From Terebella lapidaria (Eukaryota; Annelida; Polychaeta; Terebellida; Terebellidae), in contig OX424570.1 in NCBI GenBank assembly GCA_949152475.1, positions 6,436,181 to 6,500,180 on the forward strand: 64,000 nt of DNA. The letters are read 5' to 3'. The translations under genes and the position numbers were made by a program. Below the pieces are notes generated by a model. The model did not search any database. It worked only from the letters and a program-made list of their open reading frames with translations, and was not told where the DNA came from. The stretch's first letter is position 1. Each line of letters begins with the position of its first letter. Positions 24,101 to 31,340 of this stretch are shown one piece after another.

Positions 24101-26565
24101 CTTTGAATATTTATGCCCCCAAAATGAAAATAGGTAAAAGTTTTATCAAATCTTAACCCTTGATTTTACACTTGTAGCTACGAATGCAGAATTAGCAATG
24201 ATTTATAAAACAGGTAAGAAATTAGGTCAAAGGTCATGCCTTGACCCAGTTCTAGCTTAAGCATGCCATCCAAAACCACAGTTGATAAGCCCATTCTGCT
24301 TGAAAGGAATTTAAGGAAAAAAGCTGACCTGTCAAATTGTCATTCTGAAATTTCACTAAATAGAGCTCTGAAAAAAAAAAAATATTGAGATTGACATTCG
24401 TTTAAAAAAATTGAGGGTTTCTACTGAGTTTTGCCTTGCCCTTGCCTTGATATGATTAGTTATGGAATTTTCCATAAAATAGATATTAAGCACACTGCAA
24501 TATGCTTATGATCCACCAAACTAACTGTGAAAATTGCTGTAGTTTTCCAGGCATGCTCCATTTCCGAACATCAAGCATGCTGTTATATAGCCCATCAAAA
24601 ATTTCCAAAATTATTAGGTACAAAGCAAATTAAATGGATTATTTCCGTGTGTATGAAATAAAAATCATCTATCGTGTGCCACAAAAAATGTTTCATTTGT
24701 GTGTGACTTTTCTTTTGTTGTGTTCTAACTGAGTTGTGTGATGTTTCAGACTAATTTCCTGAACACAATAGTTTTACTCAACAAAGTGACCCCTTCAAAA
24801 AATGGAAGAAATGTTTTCGGAAGTGCATGGAATCACCCAAAGGAACTTAGATCATTCTCAGGTTTAATAAGAAGAAAAATCATTTAAATGTTCACAGTGT
24901 ATTTTGCAGGGGTCATCGTATTTGTATGAACAAAAAATATTTTATGTGTACAGTGGATCCTGTGTTAAAGACCACCTGGTTTGAGAGACCACCCTGTGTT
25001 TTGAGACCACTCCACTTGGTCCCAAGTGGCCTTTTATCATAAATGAACCTGTCATGAGAGACCACCTGTCATTTAAGACCACTTTTTGGGGTCCCTTGGG
25101 TGGTCCTAAAACACAGGATCCACTGTATAATAATTAGCGAATCGAACCCAATGCATGTACGTGTTTCCTTCTATGCTTTCGAATTGAAACCGAAGCATGG
25201 CTCCTATGTATCAATCCACCAACTTACCCCTGATTCCGTATCCTATGGTTACAGACCCCGCTGGGGCCGAGGATACGGTGGACGCCAAGAAAGATTCCGT
25301 CAGCACTTCTACCATCATGACGCAGGGCGCAGGTCAGCATAACAATATAATAATATTTGAAACATTGTTTATTACTTTTTATATCAACAATGACAAAATG
25401 ACTGGTTAAAGGTATTTCCACATAATGTGTCAAACTTATGTTTTGGGGAAAAAAAAAATGTTGTTTTCTACGAATCAAGCTAATATTTTTTTCATTTCAA
25501 ATTTTACTTTGCAACTACATTTCTACAATTTCTAGAAATTTGGAATTTTTAATATTATTGCAAAGTTTTGATGACCAAAATTATGAAAATTATCTACATT
25601 ATATATGTAACAATAATGATAAATTATTTTCGTACTTTTTCGTACTTTTCTCCCCGGACAGCCTGTAACGTTCTGTACCTGAACAGCGTTGACATGGAGA
25701 GCCTGACCGGGCGGGAGGCGGTTGCCAAGGCGATCAAGGACAGCTTCACCGTGCTGCCTCCTGTGGCTAAAATCACGGTCGTGCACTTCAAGGTTTCGTC
25801 TCAGGGTATCACCCTCACCGACAACAAGCGAAAGTATGTTTGACTTTCAGACGGATTCTCTTTGGTTAAAAATGCCTTGGATCCACTGCTAAATTTGTCT
25901 CAAGATATCAAATTGTTCAAGATTCAAATGTTCTGCAGTCAGACCATTCTGTTATGATTGTATCTATGTTTTGATTTTCCATTGTTAGGCTGTTTTTCCG
26001 TCGCCACTATCCCCTGAACACTGTTACGTACTGCGGCATGGACCCTGAGGACAGGAGGTCAGTAACACGCACCCCGAGAAATACTGCCATAAATTAGTAG
26101 ATTAGCGGAGAGTGGAATATGTGGTTGTTTTATATGTATAATGAGTTTTGCTGAGGATTGTGATTTGTTTTTGACAGATGGAAGGAGAAAGCTGAAGAAC
26201 AAGGACCTCAACTCAACGCCAAGTGAGTTTTCATAACGATAATTTCGTGTGTAAAGTAAAAAGCATGACCTCAAAATTTGGGATTTCGGCACTTTGAGAT
26301 AAAAAAACAAAAACATGAAAATGTGCATTCAAGCCATGGGTATTATGTCCTGATGAATTGATGTACACAATATTTTCTTCGCCTTCATATCATTTCCAAA
26401 ACATTTAATCGTTGCAGACTGTTTGGTTTCGTGGCGCGTAAACCTGGGAGCAATTCGGAGAACGCTTGCCACATCTTCGCTGAAATCGACCCTGATCAAC
26501 CCGCTCATGCGATCGTCAGCTTCGTTGCCAAGGTGATGACCGGCCAGGGCCAATTCATGAGATAA
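127..26565 (+). CDS. TNS: Tensin, whole coding span (about 20 spliced exons)
   Basis: Tensins are focal-adhesion adaptors: the SH2 domain binds phosphotyrosine proteins and the PTB domain binds NPxY tails of beta-integrins, linking integrins to actin and to Rho GAPs. Joining 127-190, 4825-4938, 5253-5495, 5772-7532, 8422-8663, 9718-9862, 13717-14190, 15576-15979, 16233-16443, 16769-17267, 17579-17742, 22315-22401, 22772-22897, 23210-23302, 23483-23560, 25255-25332, 25662-25833, 25989-26057, 26178-26222 and 26418-26565 gives one open frame of 1738 aa with matching phase at every join. SH2 is at about residues 1457-1568 (KYWYKPHIS, then FVVRDS) and PTB at about 1594-1733 ([17 protein letters not shown]). 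Residues 60-1440 are disordered, rich in Ser, Pro and Gln. The phosphatase/C2 module of long vertebrate tensins is absent from the window; it may lie left of position 1 or be skipped by this promoter. The family call is very secure; the paralogue is not assignable. Confidence 0.93.
191..4824 (+). other. Tensin intron 1 (4.6 kb)
   Basis: A donor GTAGGT opens the intron and TTTTCTGTTGCTAG closes it. I see no coding exon in it. It holds a C-rich pyrimidine stretch (about 757-870), a G-run near 2770, a weak tRNA-like box-B patch near 2880 and two adjacent hairpins at 3902-3946. An X-box-like GGTAACCATGGCG lies near 4336. The first 1.6 kb looks more GC-rich than the rest and could hold regulatory sequence, but nothing decides this. 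Confidence 0.6.
4825..4938 (+). CDS. TNS: Tensin exon 2
   Basis: Phase 1 to phase 1, 114 nt, acceptor CTGTTGCTAG and donor GTATGT. It encodes a stretch containing [17 protein letters not shown]. The DSYENFN motif resembles the segment that follows the C2 domain in vertebrate tensins (from memory), so this exon marks the join between a lost or skipped phosphatase-C2 unit and the disordered middle. Confidence 0.82.
5253..5495 (+). CDS. TNS: Tensin exon 3
   Basis: Phase 1 to 1, 243 nt, acceptor TCTTCCGCAG and donor GTACGA. It encodes [16 protein letters not shown], which resembles the GSLYAKV-type segment of tensins, and ends in [18 protein letters not shown] fits the DSGxxS pattern read by beta-TrCP when phosphorylated; that is a motif match only. 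Confidence 0.88.
5772..7532 (+). CDS. TNS: Tensin exon 4, large disordered exon
   Basis: This exon is 1761 nt (587 codons), phase 1 to 1, and opens at a CAGCAGCAG tandem acceptor. It encodes a disordered region rich in Ser, Pro, Thr and Arg, equivalent to the poorly conserved middle of tensins. An LD-type helix, [11 protein letters not shown], lies at 5885-5917. Basic Ser/Thr sites such as [13 protein letters not shown] and many SP/TP sites suggest regulation by phosphorylation. The exon ends at ACATCAG with a GTAACC donor; read-through would stop a few codons later. Coding status is supported by its length and its in-phase joins on both sides. Confidence 0.9.
7533..8421 (+). other. Tensin intron 4
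   Basis: AT-rich intron of 889 bp from GTAACC to GCATTTTCCAG. I see no repeat or coding signal in it. Confidence 0.6.
8422..8663 (+). CDS. TNS: Tensin exon 5
   Basis: Phase 1 in and phase 0 out, 242 nt, acceptor CATTTTCCAG and donor GTAAAT. It encodes a second LD-like amphipathic helix, [15 protein letters not shown] (8433-8477), followed by [14 protein letters not shown], a tyrosine and serine motif that echoes [10 protein letters not shown] of exon 3. Confidence 0.85.
8664..9717 (+). other. Tensin intron 5
   Basis: AT-rich intron of 1054 bp. The word AGTGCAGATGTAC occurs twice (near 8891 and 8988) with a diverged GGTGCAGGTGCAC copy near 9019, a small local repeat. Nothing else is seen. 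Confidence 0.55.
9718..9862 (+). CDS. TNS: Tensin exon 6 (acidic)
   Basis: Phase 0 in and phase 1 out, 145 nt, acceptor CGTGCCACCAG and donor GTAAGG. It encodes an acidic run, [17 protein letters not shown], then a Pro/Thr tail. It begins exactly at the phase left by exon 5. No known domain is visible. Confidence 0.82.
9945..12017 (+). mobile_element. Non-autonomous Helentron-like element (HINE) with internal tandem repeats
   Basis: The 5' end carries TAGGTTACCGGAC (9945-9957), and its inverse GTCCGGTAACCTA lies near the 3' end (11981-11993). After it comes a perfect 7-bp hairpin, TTAGCCCTTGGGCTAA (11996-12011), and a T run. A second hairpin fills the 5' end (9947-9973). A 5' terminal repeat matched to a 3' subterminal repeat, followed by a short terminal hairpin, is the layout described for Helentrons and their non-autonomous HINEs. 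Inside are a CCGT microsatellite (9991-10022) and about three 455-bp tandem units. No Rep/helicase coding is seen. Read plainly as inverted repeats with a TA duplication, it could instead be a MITE. Confidence 0.6.
10150..11470 (+). repeat. Tandem array of about three 455-bp units inside the Helentron-like element
   Basis: The landmark GTGTGGCGGCCATTTTGAAT recurs at 10301, 10756 and 11210, a spacing of 455 and 454 bp. Each unit repeats the same order of words: GGCGAAAAAAAAATTTTT, CATTACTATCCATTTTGGGCC, TTCATAATGGGAGCTG and a cluster of TGACCTTGA words. Minus-strand open frames in the units resemble one another only because the DNA is repeated; they have no coding support. Confidence 0.85.
12710..12836. 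mobile_element. Small candidate MITE (127 bp)
   Basis: TAAGATTATCCAA at 12710 is matched by an inverted copy, TTGGATAATCTTA, ending at 12836. The match continues imperfectly to GTCAA. Terminal TA on both sides could be the target duplication. It is short and seen once here, so the call is tentative. Confidence 0.4.
13717..14190 (+). CDS. TNS: Tensin exon 7
   Basis: Phase 1 to 1, 474 nt, acceptor GGTTTCCATAG and donor GTACAG. It begins with a Met/Pro/Gln-rich stretch, [20 protein letters not shown]. It then carries a third LD-like helix, [17 protein letters not shown] (about 13875-13925), a candidate phosphotyrosine site DPDYATIND, and a His/Arg-rich tail. All of it looks disordered apart from the helix. 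Confidence 0.86.
14191..15575 (+). other. Tensin intron 7
   Basis: AT-rich intron of 1385 bp with an ATA/AAT microsatellite near 14450-14476. No coding or repeat structure beyond that is seen. Confidence 0.55.
15576..15979 (+). CDS. TNS: Tensin exon 8 (Gln-rich)
   Basis: Phase 1 in and phase 0 out, 404 nt, acceptor ACACCTACAG and donor GTCAGT. It encodes a Gln/Ser/Pro-rich segment ([19 protein letters not shown], later [19 protein letters not shown]) with several YST tyrosines. It leads into the stronger glutamine tract two exons later. Confidence 0.83.
16233..16443 (+). CDS. TNS: Tensin exon 9
   Basis: Phase 0 in and phase 1 out, 211 nt, acceptor TTTTGACTGCAG. It encodes [19 protein letters not shown] and later [19 protein letters not shown]. 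The donor that keeps phase is GTTCGT at 16444, a weak consensus; a stronger GTGAGT four bases on (16448) would shift the frame into exon 10 and is therefore not favoured. Confidence 0.78.
16444..16768 (+). other. Tensin intron 9
   Basis: AT-rich intron of 325 bp ending TATCCAAACAG. Nothing else is seen. Confidence 0.55.
16769..17267 (+). CDS. TNS: Tensin exon 10, polyglutamine exon
   Basis: Phase 1 in and phase 2 out, 499 nt, acceptor TATCCAAACAG and donor GTGTGT. It is dominated by CAA/CAG codons and encodes about 120 residues of near-pure glutamine. Within it, QQHV occurs four times in a row and a block containing [18 protein letters not shown] occurs twice (about 16987-17046 and 17053-17112), a recent internal duplication. 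The final third (GQ-poor, [20 protein letters not shown]) returns to ordinary tensin-like sequence. CAA and CAG are mixed, which tends to stabilise such tracts. Expected variation is in length between alleles. Confidence 0.85.
17268..17578 (+). other. Tensin intron 10
   Basis: AT-rich intron of 311 bp ending GTTTGCACAG. No further feature is seen. Confidence 0.55.
17579..17742 (+). CDS. TNS: Tensin exon 11
   Basis: Phase 2 in and phase 1 out, 164 nt, acceptor CGTTTGCACAG and donor GTAAGT. It encodes [18 protein letters not shown] and ends [22 protein letters not shown] is a basophilic (PKA-type) serine site. It is the last exon of the long form before the SH2 exons 4.6 kb downstream. Confidence 0.85.
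17743..19993 (+). other. Intronic region before the internal first exon
   Basis: This 2.2-kb stretch lies between exon 11 and the candidate internal start at 19994. It contains X-box-like GTTTCCATGGCAAC (18497-18510), a nearby TTCATGGCAACAA, and a run of ten Gs near 18590. Two overlapping open frames (18184-18799) have no protein signature. It may hold the promoter of a short tensin form, but I see no decisive core-promoter element. Confidence 0.45.
19994..20489 (+). CDS. TNS: Tensin alternative first exon 1b (His/Asn-rich)
   Basis: ATG at 19994 (ATACAATGGG) opens 165 codons plus one base, ending GAAG with a GTATGA donor. That phase 1 matches the first SH2 exon at 22315. No phase-compatible acceptor lies close upstream, which favours a first exon over an internal one. 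The start, [18 protein letters not shown], is acidic and helical; the rest is low-complexity with repeated HGN/HGD steps ([26 protein letters not shown]). These are translations of repeated CCATGGYAAC palindromes in the DNA. The product would be a short SH2-PTB tensin of about 465 aa, analogous in layout to vertebrate TNS4. Confidence 0.55.
20490..21895 (+). other. Region between alternative first exons
   Basis: This 1.4-kb stretch has a G-run (21011-21022) and a near-duplicated GGGGTGGCAACT / GGGGGCAACT pair near 20690-20730. No coding exon is seen. It is a plausible promoter region for the exon at 21896. Confidence 0.4.
21896..22088 (+). CDS. TNS: Tensin alternative first exon 1c (acidic)
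   Basis: ATG at 21896 opens 64 codons plus one base with donor GTAGCA, phase 1, matching the SH2 exon at 22315. The peptide is strongly acidic ([37 protein letters not shown]) and ends in a hydrophobic helix, [13 protein letters not shown]. The frame stays open upstream, and an AG at 21856-21857 would also fit as a phase-1 acceptor, so an internal cassette exon is possible. The DNA is dense in TGACCT words. No known domain is seen. Confidence 0.45.
22315..22401 (+). CDS. TNS: Tensin exon 12, start of SH2 domain
   Basis: Phase 1 to 1, 87 nt, acceptor ATGCTTACAG and donor GTACGC. It encodes [15 protein letters not shown], then [13 protein letters not shown], which is the first beta strand and alpha-A helix of a tensin-type SH2 domain (vertebrate form WYKPxISREQA). 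Confidence 0.93.
22402..22771 (+). other. Tensin intron 12
   Basis: 370-bp AT-rich intron ending TATCCATGGTTACAG; its acceptor overlaps an X-box-like word. No other feature is seen. Confidence 0.55.
22772..22897 (+). CDS. TNS: Tensin exon 13, SH2 core with FVVRDS
   Basis: Phase 1 to 1, 126 nt. It encodes [19 protein letters not shown], followed by [22 protein letters not shown] is the FLVRES equivalent, and its arginine is the phosphotyrosine-binding residue, so phosphopeptide binding should be intact. The [12 protein letters not shown] continuation is characteristic of tensins. Confidence 0.95.
22898..23209 (+). other. Tensin intron 13
   Basis: 312-bp AT-rich intron ending TCCTTTCGCAG. Nothing else is seen. 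Confidence 0.55.
23210..23302 (+). CDS. TNS: Tensin exon 14, SH2
   Basis: Phase 1 to 1, 93 nt, acceptor CCTTTCGCAG and donor GTGAGT. It encodes [20 protein letters not shown], then [11 protein letters not shown], the central SH2 strands and loop of the tensin type (LVRHFLIE, KGVxLKGC). Confidence 0.94.
23483..23560 (+). CDS. TNS: Tensin exon 15, end of SH2
   Basis: Phase 1 to 1, 78 nt, acceptor GAATTTCCAG and donor GTGAGT. It encodes [20 protein letters not shown], then LLLPET. This is the alpha-B helix and last strand of SH2 ([22 protein letters not shown] in tensins). Confidence 0.94.
23561..24177 (+). other. Tensin intron 15
   Basis: 617-bp AT-rich intron before the candidate microexon. 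Nothing else is seen. Confidence 0.5.
24178..24213 (+). CDS. TNS: Candidate 36-nt cassette microexon between SH2 and PTB
   Basis: The acceptor (GATTTTACACTTGTAG) and donor (CAG|GTAAGA) are both good. The 36-nt exon is a multiple of three and keeps phase 1 on both sides, encoding [12 protein letters not shown] with no stop. It would lengthen the SH2-PTB linker by 12 residues. Tensins without it are complete, so it would be an alternatively used cassette. Evidence is consensus and phase only. Confidence 0.5.
24214..25254 (+). other. Tensin intron 16 with a MITE
   Basis: 1041-bp AT-rich intron. Its only feature is the 175-bp inverted-repeat element at 24951-25125, described separately. The acceptor is TATGGTTACAG. 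Confidence 0.6.
24951..25125. mobile_element. Tc1/mariner-like MITE, 175 bp
   Basis: The terminal inverted repeats are CAGTGGATCCTGTGTT at the left and its inverse ending GGATCCACTG at the right. They are flanked by TA on both sides, the target duplication of Tc1/mariner elements. The interior repeats GAGACCAC words and a CCACTTGGTCCCAAGTGG palindrome. There is no coding capacity. The superfamily follows from TA duplication and CAGTG termini only. Confidence 0.75.
25255..25332 (+). CDS. TNS: Tensin exon 16, SH2-PTB linker
   Basis: Phase 1 to 1, 78 nt, acceptor ATGGTTACAG and donor GTCAGC. It encodes [20 protein letters not shown], then IMTQGA, corresponding to the linker that ends QGAACNV in vertebrate tensins. 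Confidence 0.9.
25333..25661 (+). other. Tensin intron 17
   Basis: 329-bp AT-rich intron with a doubled TTTTCGTAC word just before the acceptor CCCCGGACAG. Nothing else is seen. Confidence 0.55.
25662..25833 (+). CDS. TNS: Tensin exon 17, PTB domain part 1
   Basis: Phase 1 in and phase 2 out, 172 nt. It encodes [20 protein letters not shown], then VAKAIKDSF and [19 protein letters not shown]. This is the first strand, alpha-1 helix and following strands of the tensin PTB domain ([14 protein letters not shown] in vertebrates). Confidence 0.95.
25989..26057 (+). CDS. TNS: Tensin exon 18, PTB part 2
   Basis: Phase 2 to 2, 69 nt, acceptor TTCCATTGTTAG and donor GTCAGT. It encodes [20 protein letters not shown], then EDR, the strand typical of tensin PTBs ([15 protein letters not shown]). 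Confidence 0.94.
26178..26222 (+). CDS. TNS: Tensin exon 19, PTB part 3
   Basis: Phase 2 to 2, 45 nt, acceptor TTTTTGACAG and donor GTGAGT. It encodes [15 protein letters not shown]. It is a small exon within the PTB fold that joins CGMDPEDR to LFGFVAR. Confidence 0.92.
26418..26565 (+). CDS. TNS: Tensin last coding exon, end of PTB
   Basis: 148 nt including TAA at 26563-26565. It encodes [20 protein letters not shown], then [19 protein letters not shown] and a short tail MTGQGQFMR. This is the final strand and C-terminal helix of the PTB domain. The protein ends shortly after the fold, as in other tensins. Confidence 0.95.
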
Positions 26566-28805
26566 TGGCCCAAGTAGGACTCCATACCGTTACATGGCAC
26601 TTGACTTATGGCTCCTGTGGTGTTCCATAGGACCGACTGAAAATTTTGTTTTTGAGATGTACTCATCGCCATGGCGATAGATATGATACCACGTCAGAAA
26701 TTGGCCTGTGTTCTTTTGTTTGAGATACTGTTAATTTATGTTTTGTAAAGACTGCTTGTACTGAATTGTAACATGTTTGTTTATGTTTATTTCTTCGTTT
26801 TTTTTTTTCCAACAAAACTCCTCACACATATATATATATATGTATAGTACTGCTGATCTGCCCGGGATTTTTTTTTCATGCATTAAGAAAAGGAGTAGTG
26901 TGTATAGTGTAGTTAGATCTTTGTTTTGATTCATTTGTGAAGAGAAAATGACCTTACGTTAGTCGCCGAAGAGAAATTCAATGTTAGTGGTCATTTGAAT
27001 GTCTTGCTTGGTCTATAACCTCAATATACTTGATGGTGCTGTTAAACTGAAAATATTTTAGCGTGATAACAAAGAAAATAATCAAAGTGGTCAAAAACGC
27101 AATGTAGAATTTAGCTTAGCGTGTGAGTTTGGGAAGAAATCACGAGATTTCTCATTTGTTCTGACACTTGTTGGGAAATGAATTTGTTTTGTTGATGTGT
27201 ACAGAAAATTGTACGCCCTTCAAAATATTTCTTGTACCTGTACCTTGATGGATCGTTCAATATGTAATGTTGAAAAAAATATGGTTATCAATATTAATGA
27301 AAAGCATGGTTTAGTTTAAACGAGCATTATTTTTGTTATTTTGTATGTATAATATTTGTATGTCCATATAATATAACGTAATCATGGGTCAAGCTTGTTT
27401 GTTAGTGCTATATGTGGTACACTGAGCATTGTTTGCTTGCAGCGAAAATATAAACAGTGTCATTACTTAGAGGAACTTCAAACGTAATATTGTACACTGT
27501 ATTTTACGTGAATAATGCTTATTTATTTGAACACTTTCGCATGCAGCTTCTATTGCCTAATTTAGTGTATCACATCAAATGTACCTGACCAGTTTGAGGG
27601 ATCTTGCTTTGATCAATTCAAGATCTTTGACTCAAATGGCAAATGATTAATGAACTATCGGTGTATTTATGTGTGGTTCGAAGATGAACATGTATTGGAA
27701 ACATAGTTTTGGCTTCTGTTTTTGTACTATGTTGTTAATTCACTGTTTAAATTTCAACTGCATTATTCTCGAGTTTTTGGGCGTTAGGGCAAAAGTGCAT
27801 TGCATTTGATTGTAACATGCTTGTAGTGTGTATAACTTCTCTCAATTCTGCAATATTGATATCGCTATTCAAGTGAGGGTATCTATTTGAGAAGGCTTTG
27901 AACAGCTGATTTTATGAAGATATACTTAGCTGCTTTCTTCTCTTTGTATTTAAAAACTTTTTTTTATCGTTTCAGTGCTTACGTTTGCATTAAGCCGTTG
28001 TCTTTTGTTTAACGTGAGCTGATTATAAAAACCGGAACATATTGGTGCTGTAAGAGTGAATTTGAATCGTAGAGATTCACGCTCTTTTGTAAATATTTAC
28101 CGCATATATACATATGTTTACAGTTTTAGCATGTTGTTTGCAGGTTCGATAGAAATGTATGTATGTTTATATATTTACGTGTACAAAAAAAAAATACCCA
28201 ACACTTGAAATTGTTCATAGGCACGTGACATGCATCACCCAGATTTGAAGAATTTGTTATACCTCTGCCACATGCCCTGCAACTCTCACAATTTAGCAGT
28301 TTGCTCACAGAAAAAAAATATTCTTAAAAAACAGTTTCTGATTCTAGTCAGAATTCATCATGTAGGATTTTAAATTTATGAATATTCAAATGTTGATTTT
28401 GAACTGATTCATTGTGAAAAGATTTTAGCGGAAACAAATTGCAGTGCCGATCTTTATGTCGACTAAATATGTCTTTGTTCAATTATTTAAGAAATGACAA
28501 ATAATGAATTTTGCTGACAATTCTTTATCAGGAAAGGGAAAAGTAGTGTCTAATGTTTGAAATAAGTTCATATTTTACCAACTGTTTCCCCAACTGAAAT
28601 CAGGATTTTTCTGGATATTGCATCCCAATATATTTATTATCAAGAGCTACCGTCTTATCCCCGCTTATGTCCTTTGGAATGTTGTGTAAATTAGCAGTAC
28701 GTATAACCCTTACTCTTTAATGTTATTATTCAACGCATATTGCATATTAATTGGTCACATTTTTGTGAAATTGTTTATCAATAAAATGTTAATTTTCACG
28801 GAGCT
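26566..28805 (+). other. Tensin 3'UTR (2.2 kb)
   Basis: Non-coding, AT-rich, with no other gene. It begins after the TAA at 26563-26565 and ends near a single canonical poly(A) signal. An (AT)n stretch lies near 26826. The extent is inferred from the signal. Confidence 0.65.
28780..28805 (+). terminator. Tensin poly(A) signal
   Basis: AATAAA at 28780-28785 is followed by a GT-rich stretch (GCTGTGTGTTCGTTTC, from 28803). It is the only AATAAA I found after the stop codon, so cleavage is expected near 28800. Confidence 0.7.
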
Positions 28806-28945
28806 GTGTGTTCGTTTCAAGTTTTACATTTTAGTTTACGTATCCTCAATTATGAAAACAATTAAGATAATCTTACAAATATATATCACTTTTTAAACTT
28901 TAGCAAGCTCGTGAAAACAGACACTAAAATCATGTATTTGTATTA

Positions 28946-29850
28946 GGCCAACAAAAAAAAATTCTGTGTTTCTGGTTACAATGGTCTTCCAAAAGTGATG
29001 CGGTGATGCGAATTTTTTTTTTTCTTTTTTTTTTCCTAAATCGGCACGAGTCGTGTTAACCGAAGCCATGAAAGCTACATTTGCCTCAGTAAAACACCTA
29101 TCTATGTTAAATATATTATGTGCATAGAACATCCTACTGTTTTTTTTATATTCTAAACAAAACATTTGTATTCTTTGATAAACTTCATATTACCTAAGCT
29201 TTATGTTGCCCTGATGCTTTGTAGCATTACGCATGTGTTGTACATAAGGTTGTCCAAGTTGCTTCCGTGTTTTATTATTTCCTTTCGTCCATATTCATAT
29301 CAATTTGCATCTGCATTTCATTCATCCCATGGGTGTGATAACAGGTAAGTATTGCCGGCCGCGCACGTATAAAACAGTTTGTTACCCGTTCGTAGCCGCG
29401 ATTTGCATACTATTGACGATTACACCGCACAGTTACTCACTCGACATTATTATTGCTTTCAAATTGCCGCACCGACTAATCTACATTGTTATTAATATCA
29501 TCGTTTGTGATATTTGAGCTGACACACAACACAACACGAATACGGCCACATTTATGTATTGATGAACTTTTAGTAAGCCTATGTTCTTCAACACAAACAC
29601 AACTCACACATTTGCATAGCTTAATAACTGCTACTGATTGTAAAACATGTAGAATATGACATTGTATGTGCTCTTTTATCATTCAATAACCAAATGTCGA
29701 GGGCGGCGGTAAAAAAAATATAAAAAACGAAGTGACGCGCGGTATTTTAAGTGATGCGCGCGATTTTTTTTTTTTTAAAAAGGAAATGATGCGCGGGGTT
29801 TGGAGTGACGCGCGCGATAACCAGAAACATAGAATATTTTTTTTTTGGCC
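28946..29850. mobile_element. PIF/Harbinger-like non-autonomous element, 905 bp
   Basis: About 33-bp terminal inverted repeats begin GGCCAA at the left and share TTCT[G/A]TGTTTCTGGTTA; the right copy ends TTTTGGCC at 29850. TTA flanks both ends (28943-28945 and 29851-29853), matching the TWA target duplication of Harbinger elements. Near the right end is a repeated GTGAYGCGCGCG word (four copies, 29733-29818). No transposase frame is seen. Confidence 0.7.
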
Positions 29851-30022
29851 TTATATACTAGACAAATTAATTGTATACCACAAATTTTGCAGTGATAGAA
29901 GTTAAAATACAACGAACAGTTTTGTACTCAAATACAATTAAAGTTGTGGCAAAATTTGGGATTGGAATTTTTTTTTCCAAAATGAGGTTAGAATATTTTT
30001 CATGGTATTTGAAATCACAGTG

Positions 30023-30304
30023 AGCCATCATAACGTTCGGGCACATAAATTGTACAACATGGTGATTTATCAATTGGGATGTGTTTCATCCAAATCTCCC
30101 AAGCACACCCTCACACTGGTTGGGCAAAGAGACAAACAACTGAAAACAGAGATTTTCCGTTTGTTGTGCACGACGTTTACAATTAAAATCAATATTATCC
30201 CTTTGATAATTTGTGGGAAAATAGTGTGGTCCAGGAGAACCATGCATGAATCTGGATGTTTCAGGCAGACAATGAACGAAATGATCCCGAACGTTATGAT
30301 GGCT
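30023..30304. mobile_element. Inverted-repeat element, unclassified
   Basis: AGCCATCATAACGTTCGGG at 30023-30041 is matched exactly by its reverse complement at 30286-30304. The similarity resumes further out with TATTTGAAAT (30006) and its inverse (30329-30338), so the true ends may be wider. No clear target duplication is visible. A 101-codon frame spans it without any protein signature. Confidence 0.55.
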
Positions 30305-30802
30305 TAACTGCCGTTTAAAATAAACAATTTCAAATATTTTGTGAGACAATTTGACGCAAATTTGAAGCTATTTGAGACTTTATGGTACTTCTGCAAACAC
30401 ATGTTGAGGAAAAAAGCCGATGTTTTGGTCACGAAAGATTCCCAAACTATATGTTCTCTATAGCACATGGAGAACTATAGTTGGGGGCATGATGATAAGT
30501 TTGCATGACTACGTTATGACGCCTACATTATGATTTGGATAACAAGGTCGACACTATCATGAATCATAATGCTTCAAAAATAGTCCACAATGTTCCCAAT
30601 TACTGGTAATTTATTGCTTCGAAAAATGTGATTCTATGGTCAAACAACATTTTGAAAGATATTGAATAGAAAAAAAAATAATATCTGAAACTGTAGTATC
30701 AATTTGTTAGATAGCTTCTTAATATGAAACTGGATACTATGATGATGTATTTCCTCGGTCTACTCCCCCTTATTTTGAGAATATTCTTTTTGAAATGATA
30801 TA

Positions 30803-31100
30803 CCGTATTGGTCCTAATACTGGCACGTGCCCTAATAGTAGAGCACCCCCGCATTTTCACCAGAAATGTTCAATTTTCGCAACCAAGTAATTCACTTCAA
30901 ATCTTTCTAATCAGAACTTGGAGATGTTCCAATCCACATACTTATGTTATTTGAATCATAATAAAGGGGATTGAAGGATAAGGGTATATTATTCAGTGAT
31001 TTTCCTAAATCTGCCTTCTAATCTGACCTTCTAATCTTTGCGCGCGCTGCTGCAGGAGGTCTTGCTTCAGCTCGCCGTGCTACTATTAGGAACAATACGG
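30803..31100. mobile_element. TA-flanked MITE, 298 bp
   Basis: The left end CCGTATTGGTCCTAATACTG matches the inverted right end CAGT/CTATTAGGAACAATACGG with about three differences over 24 bp, flanked by TA at 30801-30802 and 31101-31102. A second CCTAATAGTA copy sits just inside the left end. TA duplication suggests Tc1/mariner; other TA-targeting groups are possible. Confidence 0.7.
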
Positions 31101-31340
31101 TAATCGTTTTGTGGTTTTCTTTGCAGAATTTTCCAGGGACTGCTCATGAGGCAGGTGGACATTATGAAATTATCACTGCAAATATTTGATAATAGTAGAA
31201 ATAGTAAATAAGATAACTGTTCTTACAAAGTACATTGTATCAGCTTTCTAATTTCTAATTAAAGTATCTCTTTCTAATTGATTCTGGCATGCAGAATAAA
31301 ACGAGAACAAATCATACATATATATTCATTTATTTTTCGT

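Larger units (their letters stand above)
28806..31340. other. Convergent intergenic region
   Basis: About 2.5 kb separates the inferred 3' ends of the + tensin gene and the - strand giant gene. Three inverted-repeat elements cover more than half of it. I see no gene in the remainder. Confidence 0.6.

Noticed and set aside
30002-30307. 101-codon frame in the convergent intergenic region
   Set aside because: It spans an inverted-repeat element from end to end and starts and stops inside its repeats.
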